Below, in pieces: positions 1-6,604 of a stretch of 16,337 nucleotides of DNA (positions are counted from its first letter, which is position 1; every line of letters begins with the position of its first letter). Location: positions 1 through 16,337 of the forward strand of contig JAQUEZ010000131.1 in NCBI GenBank assembly GCA_028684915.1. Reading direction: 5' to 3'. The translations under genes and the position numbers were made by a program. The notes beneath the pieces are model-generated. The model saw nothing but the letters and a program-made list of their open reading frames with translations. It was not told the origin of the DNA and made no database searches. This DNA is from Desulfobulbus sp. GTDB lineage: Bacteria > Desulfobacterota > Desulfobulbia > Desulfobulbales > Desulfobulbaceae.

Positions 1-2
1 GC

Positions 3-1019
3 TATGAGCTCGACCTGTGGGATAAACTGGGCAGCACTGCCGATGCGGCCCGTTGGGAAGCCATGGCTACGGAGCAAGATCGGCAGAGCACAGCCCTGTC
101 ACTGGTTGCCACCGCAGCCTCACTCTATTGGCAGACCGGCTATCTTAACCAGCGCATCAGCTTAAGCCAGGCGAGCATTGATTACGCCAAACAAACACTG
201 GCCCTGGTGCAGGTACAAAAAGCCGCCGGTGCCGCCACAAAATTGGAGATCCTGGAAGCCCAGCGCAGCCTGGCCAGCCAGGAGGCAAGCCACACGCAGT
301 TGATGCAGCAACAAGTTGAATCAAGAAACGCACTGGCCATTGTATTGGGTGGCCCGCCAATCGCCTTACAACTCCGGGAACTCCCGAATCTACAACAAGT
401 CTCCCTGCCAGGTATCGATGCCGGCATGCCAGCTGAGTTGCTTGCCAGACGTCCGGATCTTCGTGCCGCTGAAGCCCGCCTGCGCTCCGCCCTTGCCGAA
501 ACCGACGCCACCCGTGCCAGTTACTATCCGAGCATCAACCTCAGTGGCTCTTATGGCGGCACAAGTGATCAACTCTCACGGTTACTCAGCAATCCTATTG
601 CCACCCTGGGTGCGGATCTGGCCCTGCCCTTTGTTCAATGGCGGGATATGCAGCGAAACATCAAGATCTCGGAAACCGATTATGCAAAAGCCATCATCGA
701 GTTTCGCCAGAGCCTTTATACCGCATTAGCCGAGGTGGAAAACGGACTCTCCGCTCGAAAACAGTACCGCTTGCAGGCAAAAAAATTGGAAGCAACCCTA
801 GATGCCGCCCGCCAAACCGAGGCCATCTATCGCCTTCGATACCAGTCAGGAGCCACAACCCTGCAAACCTGGCTGGATGCCCAGGAAAAACGGCGACAAG
901 CAGAAATCGACCTGGCAGAAAATCGCAACAATCAACTGCAGAACCACATCGATTTAGTCAAGGCACTGGGAGGGGCTTTAAGCCCAGAACAGGACGGCAC
1001 ACAATCCGGGAAGAGTTGA
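3..1019 (+). CDS. Outer-membrane efflux protein, TolC/NodT (OprM/CusC) family, 5' end outside window
   Basis: This is the C-terminal ~338 residues of an outer-membrane channel of the RND/tripartite efflux type. The frame is open from position 3, so the gene begins upstream of the window; the first internal ATG at 63 is not the start. The first residues read YELDLWDKLGS, the family's SYELDLWGKL-type motif. Around nt 425-485 there is GMPAELLARRPDLRAAEARL, the hallmark of the NodT/OprM lipoprotein branch, and long amphipathic helices follow with a second repeat (residues with Y-R-Y-Q-S-G near nt 835-855). The family forms trimeric beta-barrel/alpha-barrel ducts that work with a periplasmic adaptor and an inner-membrane pump. 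Those genes would be expected upstream, outside the window. The substrate cannot be told. The gene ends convergently with trxC, about 100 nt away, and no obvious terminator hairpin was seen between them. Confidence 0.93.
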   Translation, partial: YELDLWDKLGSTADAARWEAMATEQDRQSTALSLVATAASLYWQTGYLNQRISLSQASIDYAKQTLALVQVQKAAGAATKLEILEAQRSLASQEASHTQLMQQQVESRNALAIVLGGPPIALQLRELPNLQQVSLPGIDAGMPAELLARRPDLRAAEARLRSALAETDATRASYYPSINLSGSYGGTSDQLSRLLSNPIATLGADLALPFVQWRDMQRNIKISETDYAKAIIEFRQSLYTALAEVENGLSARKQYRLQAKKLEATLDAARQTEAIYRLRYQSGATTLQTWLDAQEKRRQAEIDLAENRNNQLQNHIDLVKALGGALSPEQDGTQSGKS

Positions 1020-1117
1020 GTGGAAGACCAATCACAAATAAACCTGTTGCCGAGCTCTCAGTGGAAAGCCAACAACAGGTGGACGTCCAAAACAAAGGAA
1101 GAAAGGAATTAGTACCC

Positions 1118-1561
1118 TCAGCCGACCATCTGCCGAATACGCTGTTCAATCTCAGAACGCGGCACCGCACCAACCACCTGATCCGTCACCTGGCCATTCT
1201 GCATAAACAGCAGGGTCGGTACGCCGCGAATCTGGAAGCGGGCTGCTGTCATTTGCTGGGTGGAAGTGTCGAGCTTAAAGACCAAGAGACGACCCGCATA
1301 CTCCTGGGCCAGGGTTTCGACTATTGGTGCAATCATGTGACAAGGCCCACAGGTCGGCGAGTAAAAATCAAGCATGACCGGTAATTTGGACTGCTCAACC
1401 TGGGCATGAAAAGCCGCGTCGATCAGGCTGTTGACTTTTCCGGAGACAGGCACCCCGGCAAGAGAATCCCCACACTTCCCACATTTCGGGGTCAAATGCT
1501 GTTTATCCTCCGGAATCCTGTTCTTTGCCCCACATACAGGACAGACGATCACTGTGTTCAT
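1118..1561 (-). CDS. trxC: Thioredoxin 2 (zinc-ribbon thioredoxin), TrxC
   Basis: Cytoplasmic thiol-disulfide oxidoreductase of 147 residues (E. coli TrxC is 139). The N-terminal zinc ribbon has Cys7, Cys10, Cys27 and Cys30 (CPVC and CGKC). The thioredoxin fold follows, with redox motif Cys71-Gly-Pro-Cys74 and the cis-proline in GVPT (Pro115). The Trp that normally precedes the active site (WCGPC) is Thr here (SPTCGPC), which is unusual and could change redox potential or partner choice. The ATG at 1561 is chosen over a TTG 15 nt upstream because GAGGTGA lies just before it and the TTG has no ribosome site. It stands alone, convergent with the efflux gene on its left. Zinc-containing thioredoxins are often linked to oxidative stress, but no regulator site was recognised. 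Confidence 0.93.
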   Translation of the reverse strand: MNTVIVCPVCGAKNRIPEDKQHLTPKCGKCGDSLAGVPVSGKVNSLIDAAFHAQVEQSKLPVMLDFYSPTCGPCHMIAPIVETLAQEYAGRLLVFKLDTSTQQMTAARFQIRGVPTLLFMQNGQVTDQVVGAVPRSEIEQRIRQMVG

Positions 1562-1563
1562 GG

Positions 1564-1570
1564 TCACCTC
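1564..1570 (-). promoter_or_regulatory. Shine-Dalgarno site deciding the trxC start
   Basis: GAGGTGA read on the minus strand, two bases before the ATG at 1561 (five from the AGG core). It favours this ATG over the TTG at 1576, giving a 147-residue protein that starts directly before the zinc ribbon. Confidence 0.7.
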
Positions 1571-1764
1571 AGACAAGATAAAAAATGTTTTTCACTTTCG
1601 TGCATCTTAAAAAAATAACTATTCAAGATGCCCGCAATATTTCCCGAAAGTCAAAGTGCACTCAGGTAACATTAGACCTAACTATATTTTTTCACTATAA
1701 GAAGCCGACTTCTGTTTGACCAGAGGCAAGGCTTGGTTTGCAGAGCGGAAATGGTAATTTCCCG

Positions 1765-1810
1765 ATTATGCCCGAGGCGTAGTGCCTATGGCGCGCATAA
1801 TTTTTTTTTT
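1765..1810 (+). terminator. Hairpin with ten-T tract, terminator-like, plus-strand orientation
   Basis: Outer stem ATTATGC (1765-1771) pairs with GCATAAT (1795-1801). An inner stem AGGC/GCCT (1775-1778 with 1784-1787) closes a GTAGT loop, and an internal bulge separates the two. Ten T residues (1801-1810) follow, so the signal has the form of an intrinsic terminator for rightward transcription. Both neighbouring genes read leftward, so its orientation does not fit them. On the minus strand the tract becomes A-rich before the hairpin, which would not terminate the secreted-protein gene in the usual way. Confidence 0.4.
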
Positions 1811-1813
1811 GAG

Positions 1814-2440
1814 CTATTTCATCCGAACCGCCTTGAATTGCGCTTGATAAAAAACCTCAGAGGATGTTCCCGTGCAACTCCTGCCACTCCCTGCGAGGGT
1901 GCCCCAAAGTTCATGTCCACGCTGTTCGGCAACCAGCCTTGTCCCAACACTGAATCCAAACATCTCCGAAGATCCCCAGGCATTGCGCAAGACATCCTTC
2001 ATCAACGTTGACACCTCTGCAGCAGAGACATTCGGCCCAGAAAAACCATTAATTTTGGCGGCTTCCGTAGTGTGGTCCTGGGTGAGATGTGCGCTGAAAC
2101 GAGTATCTTGTGTGGTTACAGACAGATACTTCAAAGTAACTAAACCATGCCGGGTGTTGACCTGAATCGCACTAGAGAGGGTGACGTGCCCGAACTGATC
2201 CGTCTCGCCAGCACCTATAAACACATGAAAAGGATTCTGCTCCCCCGATATTGGCGAACTCAACGCAAGCGTTACCGGTATGCGGAAAAAAGTGCCGTGG
2301 ACCTGCCCTGATATTTCCCCCTGCCACTGGCTTGGAACAGGAAACTGTGCCCAAGACAGGCTCACACCTAGGGGGTTCGCCCAAACCATGAGCAAAAACA
2401 GACTATACCATCCGCAGTATCTGGCCTGATTTTGGCGCAT
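1814..2440 (-). CDS. Secreted protein of unknown function, 208 aa
   Basis: No family was recognised. The N-terminus has one Arg at residue 2 and another near 7, then a hydrophobic stretch (YSLFLLMVWANPLGVSL) and an Ala-containing cleavage region (SLSWA before QFPVP), so export by Sec with removal of ~30 residues is likely. The mature part (~175 residues) is rich in beta-forming residues, with a recurring pattern of W-x-G-E-I-S-G-x-V and FRIPVTLAL strands, and has one cysteine near the C-terminus (GRSCTGTS). This suggests a periplasmic beta-sandwich or lipocalin-like fold, but that is only an inference. The ATG at 2440 is preceded by AGGAGA. A longer frame opens with a TTG at 2500 that would overlap the previous gene and has no ribosome site. 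It lies 56 nt behind the VOC gene in the same direction, so the two probably share a transcript. Confidence 0.72.
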   Translation of the reverse strand: MRQNQARYCGWYSLFLLMVWANPLGVSLSWAQFPVPSQWQGEISGQVHGTFFRIPVTLALSSPISGEQNPFHVFIGAGETDQFGHVTLSSAIQVNTRHGLVTLKYLSVTTQDTRFSAHLTQDHTTEAAKINGFSGPNVSAAEVSTLMKDVLRNAWGSSEMFGFSVGTRLVAEQRGHELWGTLAGSGRSCTGTSSEVFYQAQFKAVRMK

Positions 2441-2444
2441 ATAA

Positions 2445-2450
2445 TCTCCT
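2445..2450 (-). promoter_or_regulatory. Shine-Dalgarno site deciding the secreted-protein start
   Basis: AGGAGA on the minus strand, four bases before the ATG at 2440. It makes the hydrophobic signal sequence start near residue 10 and excludes the upstream TTG. Confidence 0.65.
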
Positions 2451-2496
2451 GTGCACTGTTTATCGACCGCTTCAACGGCTGATTGAGCAAAAACAA

Positions 2497-2880
2497 TCAA
2501 GAGAGCCTATTGGCCACTTCCAGCAAATTCATGTCTGGATCACGAAAATAGAGGGAGTAAATTGGTCCTGTTGCTCCGGTCCGCATGATAGGTCCCTGAA
2601 TAATATCCACACCACAGGCCAGCAAATGCTCGGCCACCTGGGATAAGGGGATCGAGGTGATGAAACATAAATCAGCGGAACCCGAAGTCGGCGAATGGGC
2701 CTTGGGTTCAAATTCATTACCGTGCTGGTGCAGATTTATTTTTTGTCCGCCAAAGGAAAGTGCCTTGCGATTGTTGCCGAAAACGATCACCTCCATCCCC
2801 ATGACCTGTGCATAGAAAGCTGCGGTTTTTTCAATATCAACGACCGTGAGGACCAAATGGTCTAATGCATCTATCTGCAT
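2497..2880 (-). CDS. VOC-superfamily protein (glyoxalase / dioxygenase fold)
   Basis: Single-module vicinal-oxygen-chelate protein of 127 residues, the usual length of the small 'virulence-protein-like' VOC branch. It opens with IDALDHLVLTVVDIEKTAAFY, the classic first beta-alpha unit. Residue His8 is the first predicted metal ligand, a His in INLHQHG (residues 49-54) the likely second, and Glu121 in NLLEVAN the third. FRDPDMNLLEV is the typical closing strand. Such proteins bind a divalent metal and catalyse isomerisation, epoxide opening or dioxygenation, or bind antibiotics. The substrate here cannot be told. The ATG at 2880 has AAGGAA a few bases upstream. It is the first gene of a likely two-gene minus-strand unit with the secreted protein. 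Confidence 0.88.
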   Translation of the reverse strand: MQIDALDHLVLTVVDIEKTAAFYAQVMGMEVIVFGNNRKALSFGGQKINLHQHGNEFEPKAHSPTSGSADLCFITSIPLSQVAEHLLACGVDIIQGPIMRTGATGPIYSLYFRDPDMNLLEVANRLS

Positions 2881-3265
2881 AGAATTTCCTTGTCAATCGG
2901 GTTCTCGTTATAAGGGGAGTGCGAATAACTGTGGTCCTCCTAAAAACCCTCGATGACGACGACCCGAGCTACGCAACATGCTGTATTTGCGTCACGCAAC
3001 GGGTCTGATTTCGATTTTTTACGAGGCCATCATAATTGCTTTTTCTGCCAATATCGTAAATCCAGCGGACCAGAGAGACCTCATTCGATTGAATGCGCAG
3101 ATCTTCGCCTGGGCCAAACTGGGCCTCTTATTTTTTCGTTTTTTTGACCTCGCCAATTCCAACGCTGGACAGTTTTCAGGCCTCTTAGAGGACAAGATTA
3201 AATTGATGCTTAATTTAATTATACAGGTGATGTCAACCTGATCCCTTTATTCATGAGGTGAACGT
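2881..3265. other. Intergenic region between divergent genes
   Basis: About 385 nt separate the VOC gene from the 98-residue orphan. An 87-codon frame (2978-3241, plus) is open, but it has no ribosome site, no recognisable motif and unremarkable composition, so I do not call it a gene. The right end is AT-rich and carries the inverted repeat and -10-like sequence listed separately. Confidence 0.5.
3197..3225 (+). promoter_or_regulatory. AT-rich palindrome plus -10-like box upstream of the 98-aa gene
   Basis: ATTAAATT (3197-3204) and AATTTAAT (3212-3219) form a perfect 8-nt inverted repeat with a 7-nt spacer, directly abutting TATACA (3220-3225), a plausible -10 hexamer ~40 nt before the ATG at 3266. 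No convincing -35 is present, as would be expected of an activator-dependent promoter or an operator-covered one. AT-rich palindromes arise by chance in such sequence, so confidence is low. Confidence 0.3.
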
Positions 3266-3562
3266 ATGGATGCCTTTTGCAAGGAAGACCTGGTATATGA
3301 ATATTCCTGGTCCAAATACGACCCTAAAGATCCGAAAGTTTCGGGAGTTCCGGACACCACGGAATTTAATAAAAATGAGGGAGAGCAAGTAGCTTATCTC
3401 ATTAACTACCTGACCGAACACTTGGCCTGGAGCGTGGAAGAGTTTGGCGCCAAGGTAGAAAAATTGATCCATGAGCGACTCCCTGAGAAAAAAATCAGCC
3501 AAACGGAAACGATTCATTGGATCAAGGAGAACTGGAAAACTCTGGCATTGAAGAATACCTGA
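3266..3562 (+). CDS. Small hypothetical protein, 98 aa
   Basis: No family recognised. The gene is credible because GAGGTGA lies six bases before the ATG, the frame is closed by a strong terminator ~50 nt downstream, and its composition is protein-like. The product is soluble, with no signal peptide or membrane segment. The N-terminal third is charged and aromatic (LVYEYSWSKYDPKDPK). The rest looks mainly helical (EGEQVAYLINYLTEHLAW, SVEEFGAKVEKLIHERLP, ETIHWIKENWKTLAL), suggesting a small helical bundle. There is a single cysteine near the start. It appears to be monocistronic. Its function is unknown. Confidence 0.7.
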   Translation: MDAFCKEDLVYEYSWSKYDPKDPKVSGVPDTTEFNKNEGEQVAYLINYLTEHLAWSVEEFGAKVEKLIHERLPEKKISQTETIHWIKENWKTLALKNT

Positions 3563-3873
3563 GAAGCAAGGGCCGTCGACTCGAGCGACACCTACGATTT
3601 GAACAGATAAAAAAAAGGCCCATGGGTGTCCGTGGGCCTTTCCTATTTTGGGCAAACATTGCTCCCAAAGGTGCCAATGCGGTTTTATCTAAATGGTCGA
3701 GAAGAGAGGAATCAAGCCTCCGTCACCAGTGTCCAGAAGACTCGTTTTTTGTTATCTATTCAATTGTTTTTCCGTAATCAAAAGCACTGACCTCCGGCAA
3801 GCACTTAGCAAACAGAACAACGGCAACGAAGCGTGTCCAAGCTTGCCATAACCCTATTGACCCGTACGCTTAT
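3563..3873. other. Intergenic region holding a terminator
   Basis: The space between the 98-aa gene and the convergent chemoreceptor. Apart from the hairpin at 3614-3649 I see no gene or repeat in it; the stretch 3650-3873 carries no recognisable feature. Confidence 0.5.
3614..3649 (+). terminator. Rho-independent terminator of the 98-aa gene
   Basis: A 12-pair stem: AAAGGCCCATGG (3614-3625) with CCGTGGGCCTTT (3630-3641), one T-G wobble, and loop GTGT. It is followed by a short T-rich run (CCTATTTT). The A-run before the stem could let it serve leftward transcripts from the chemoreceptor side as well. Confidence 0.82.
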
Positions 3874-5571
3874 TCATACCTTAAATTTTTCAACTAACCC
3901 TTCCAATTGGACGGCCAAACCAGTTAAGGTTTCCGCGCTGTTTTGCACTTGACGGCTTCCCTCTTCTACTTGAGATGAATTGTGACTAATTACATAAATC
4001 TCTTTGGAGATATCCGCTATTACCAATGAACTACTGGTGACATTATGGTTCACTTCAGTAATTCCTTGAGATGCCTGTGCCAGATTCGTTGCAATTTCTC
4101 TGGATGTAGTTGATTGCTCATCAACTGCGGTGGCAATGACTCGAATCATAGAGTTGATTTCATCGATAATTATAGAAATATTGCGGATGTCTTCAACGGA
4201 GCTGGTTGTAGTGGTCTGCATCTCCATGATTTGATTTTTAATATCAACTGTAGCCGCCGCAGTTTGCTTGGCCAATTCTTTGATTTCATTGGCGACAACA
4301 GCAAAACCTTTCCCGGCTTCACCAGCTCTGGCAGCTTCGATTGTGGCATTTAATGCCAGCAAGTTCGTCTGCTCCGAAATTTCGGTAATTGCCTCTGTCA
4401 CTCGACCAATATTTCGAGCAGAATCCCCTAAACTTTCCATTTTCCGGGAGGCTAAAGTCGCCTGGTTAACCGCCTGTTCCGAGATTAAACGTGCGGCGTC
4501 AGCGTTGTGGGCTATTTCGTTTATGGTGGCAATCATTTCTTCGGTGGAGGATGCAATCATACCCACATTGGCTGAAGATTGCTCAGTTGCTGCGGAAATC
4601 GATTGCATTTTCCTAGTCATTTCCTCGGCGGCAGTTGCGACAGACCCGGATCTGATTGAAGTTTCATGAGCCGAGTCCAGAAGGCTGCAGGATACAGTTG
4701 TTAAATCCCCGGATGAAGCTGAAAGTTTATTTACTCCATTGACGATATCTCTGATCATGCTGCCAAGCTGACTGATCATAGAGCTTAAAGAAGTAGCCAT
4801 TTGACCAACTTCATCTCCACGATTTCGCAGTTCTCCCGGGACAGCCTGTAACATGTCTCCTTGTGTCATTCTTTCGAGAATGTGTATCCCTGCTATAATC
4901 GGTCGACTTATACTCCGAGAAATTATTACACCCAAACCAAGGGCAAAAACAATTATTGCCAGAAAAACAAATCCCATTGCGTACTGACGCCAACTGAGGG
5001 TTTCCTCTGCTTGTTTTTCCAGAGCGTTGAAATCGGTGTTGGCCAGCTTCACAACTTCATCAATAGCTTTGCGGTGCTGGAGGTATTCAGACTTCAATTT
5101 TGAGAAGAATATTTGCCTGGCTTCATCCATTTGGTTCGCTCGGATTGCCGAGCTAAAAGGCCCAAGTGCAGCGGTGAAAAAGTTGCGGGCGTGTTGCTGG
5201 GCATCATGTAAGAAAACAGATCGAATTGCTTGGTTTGTGAGATTCGACTCCCAAATTTTCATTCGCTCTTGATAAAACCCTGGTCCATCAAAAAGTTCTT
5301 TAATGCGAACCAACAGATTTTCTCTTTGCTGAGAATTATTTTCCGCCGTGGCGGCTTCCATGGCGCAGAGATAGGCTTCTATGATGAAGGCTGGTGGTGG
5401 TAAGATGTCAGCGATTAGATCTTTGTTATTAACGATTTGGTTATAAAGAGGACCATTAATCCTTATTGCCTCGATAGTACTTTTAAAAAAGACCGCACAT
5501 AAAAGAAACACAACGGCAAGACTTAGAAACGAAATGATAAGTTTTTTTCCTATTGACCAACAGCCAAACAT
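3874..5571 (-). CDS. Methyl-accepting chemotaxis protein
   Basis: Transmembrane chemoreceptor of 565 residues that feeds CheA/CheW. In order: TM1 (about 11-30), a periplasmic sensor of ~165 residues, TM2 (about 198-218), a HAMP linker (about 219-271) and a cytoplasmic coiled-coil signalling domain. The invariant hairpin tip is visible at 398-432 ([20 protein letters not shown], then [13 protein letters not shown]). The sensor is all-helical and carries [16 protein letters not shown] (53-68), a proline-rich motif I associate with a deltaproteobacterial-type sensor; the ligand is unknown. No C-terminal CheR-docking pentapeptide is present (the protein ends EKFKV). The ATG at 5571 has GGGGGA six bases upstream and starts directly before TM1; a TTG 42 nt upstream lacks a ribosome site. 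The gene is convergent with the 98-aa gene and has no other chemotaxis gene beside it. It is clearly lower in GC than the operon at the right end. Confidence 0.95.
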   Translation of the reverse strand: MFGCWSIGKKLIISFLSLAVVFLLCAVFFKSTIEAIRINGPLYNQIVNNKDLIADILPPPAFIIEAYLCAMEAATAENNSQQRENLLVRIKELFDGPGFYQERMKIWESNLTNQAIRSVFLHDAQQHARNFFTAALGPFSSAIRANQMDEARQIFFSKLKSEYLQHRKAIDEVVKLANTDFNALEKQAEETLSWRQYAMGFVFLAIIVFALGLGVIISRSISRPIIAGIHILERMTQGDMLQAVPGELRNRGDEVGQMATSLSSMISQLGSMIRDIVNGVNKLSASSGDLTTVSCSLLDSAHETSIRSGSVATAAEEMTRKMQSISAATEQSSANVGMIASSTEEMIATINEIAHNADAARLISEQAVNQATLASRKMESLGDSARNIGRVTEAITEISEQTNLLALNATIEAARAGEAGKGFAVVANEIKELAKQTAAATVDIKNQIMEMQTTTTSSVEDIRNISIIIDEINSMIRVIATAVDEQSTTSREIATNLAQASQGITEVNHNVTSSSLVIADISKEIYVISHNSSQVEEGSRQVQNSAETLTGLAVQLEGLVEKFKV

Positions 5572-5577
5572 GGCTTT

Positions 5578-5583
5578 TCCCCC
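5578..5583 (-). promoter_or_regulatory. Shine-Dalgarno site deciding the chemoreceptor start
   Basis: GGGGGA on the minus strand, six bases before the ATG at 5571, which removes 14 residues from the longest frame. Confidence 0.65.
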
Positions 5584-5688
5584 TTGAGTGATAGAATGAA
5601 AATCTAAGCCCAATATCTCACAAGTTTGTATCTGTGAATAGACAAAAATGAAAATTTAGAAAATAAATAAAATGAAAATGCCTCTCAA

Positions 5689-5798
5689 TGTGGTACCTGA
5701 AATTTAGAAATATTCCCGCAAAGGCTCTGAGACGAAAGGTTTCTTGTTCACATAATTTTTATTTTACACTGGAACATTACCTGAGTCGGGGTACCACA
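5689..5798. repeat. 9-bp perfect inverted repeat TGTGGTACC / GGTACCACA
   Basis: TGTGGTACC at 5689-5697 and its exact complement at 5790-5798, 92 nt apart, in the AT-rich space between the chemoreceptor and the IS3 remnant. The left copy has some resemblance (GTGGT-C) to the inferred right end of the IS remnant read in reverse (near 6490-6500), so it may be a relic of an IS terminus. Confidence 0.35.
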
Positions 5799-5824
5799 AT
5801 CGCCCTTCCCTTGTGCCGCCTCAC

Positions 5825-6438
5825 ATGAAGGGCCTAAGCAAGGAGCAGACAATTGGAGAAGGAACAAGACGGAAACACTCAGCGACTTTTATGGCGAAAG
5901 TGGCATTGGCGACGCGGGTAGGGACAAGACACGTGCCGAACTGGCGCAGCAATTTGAAATATATCCCTATCAGATAACCGATTGGAAAGAACGGGGCGAC
6001 CGAGCCGCTCGACGTCAAGGCGATGCACGATAGGATCGGGCAATTGACCCTGGAAAACGTTTTTTAGAAAGTGCGCTCACCAAAGCGGGGCCGCTGAGCG
6101 CAAAGCGATAATCGACCGAGGCCATGCCCTTGCTCAAACGCCGGGCCGAATTGATCGGCATCAGCCGCGTCTATTATAAGGCCCCCCATCCACGCCGCTG
6201 GTTTGGCGCTCATGCGGCACATCGACCAACTGCGCCTGAAGAGCACCCGTTTATAGGCGCCCGGATGCTACGGGATCAACTTAACCGTGCCGGTTGTGCG
6301 GTGGGGCGCAAGGCAAGAGCCTCGATCATGCAGTATCTGGATTGGTACAACAGATCCCGACCCCATTCAAAATTAAAGAAAAAAACACCGGTCAAGGTAT
6401 ATGCCGTGATGCTGCCGACAATTGAACAAGCAGCCTAA
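5825..6438 (+). pseudogene. IS3-family transposase OrfA/OrfB remnant, multiply frameshifted with internal deletion
   Basis: Pieces of both IS3 proteins appear in the right order but in shifting frames. OrfA pieces are RRKHSATFMAKVALA (~5865-5910) and DKTRAELAQQFEIYPYQITD (~5923-5982, with WKE after it), the usual helix-turn-helix. OrfA/OrfB boundary pieces are DVKAMHDRIGQLTLEN (~6012), FLESALTKAGPLSA (~6060) and RKAIIDRGHA (~6102). OrfB pieces are LKRRAELIGISRVYYKAP (~6130), LMRHIDQLRLK in another frame (~6210), then EHPFIGARMLRDQLNRAG (~6240). After VGRK the sequence jumps to ARASIMQYLDWYNRSRPHSK (~6313) and the family's TPVKVY end, so most of the DDE integrase core is missing. At least five frameshifts plus this deletion make it long dead. 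The deletion joint holds the tandem GCAAG GCAAG, consistent with loss between short direct repeats. Confidence 0.88.
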
Positions 6439-6511
6439 CAAAAAGCAGAGACTCCACTTAATAAAATGAAAAAGCTGTCCGAACGAACCGAACCACCTCT
6501 AGAATCAATAC

Positions 6512-6536
6512 TTGCACAACCACAAAGTGGTTGCAA
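6512..6536 (+). promoter_or_regulatory. Hairpin/operator-like inverted repeat upstream of the cytochrome gene
   Basis: CAACCAC (6517-6523) and GTGGTTG (6527-6533) form a perfect 7-bp stem with an AAA loop. With a two-base bulge, outer TTGC and GCAA extend it to ten pairs. It lies ~70 nt before the cytochrome ATG, directly after the IS remnant. It is not followed by a T-tract, so a regulatory or RNA-structure role fits better than termination. The role is unknown. Confidence 0.35.
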
Positions 6537-6595
6537 AGATCACCCAAACGGATGTAACGTTTCAACAGAAATATAAGAACTATTCCTTTTCTAGG

Positions 6596-6601
6596 GGGGA
6601 G
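6596..6601 (+). promoter_or_regulatory. Shine-Dalgarno site deciding the cytochrome start
   Basis: A GGGGAG core within a longer G-run, three bases before the ATG at 6605. That ATG puts the lysine pair and hydrophobic signal sequence at the very N-terminus; the longer frame from 6512 would start inside the hairpin above. Confidence 0.75.
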
Positions 6602-6604
6602 ACT

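Larger units (their letters stand above)
5689..6500 (+). mobile_element. Decayed IS3-family insertion sequence
   Basis: The body is a frameshifted orfA/orfB remnant (5825-6438). After the orfB stop comes CCACTTAATAAAATG, then CTGTCCGAACGAACCG and AACCACCTCT (ending 6500), which resembles right ends of IS3-family elements where a GACCACCTCT-type terminus closes the inverted repeat. The left boundary is uncertain; TGTGGTACC at 5689 is a candidate. No target duplication was identified. The element is non-functional. Confidence 0.5.

Noticed and set aside
2978..3241. 87-codon plus-strand frame with hydrophobic stretches
   Set aside because: No ribosome site, no recognisable motif, and it runs through the AT-rich palindrome and promoter-like region of the next gene.
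3251..3655. 134-codon minus-strand frame
   Set aside because: It lies antisense to the better-supported 98-aa gene and spans its terminator.
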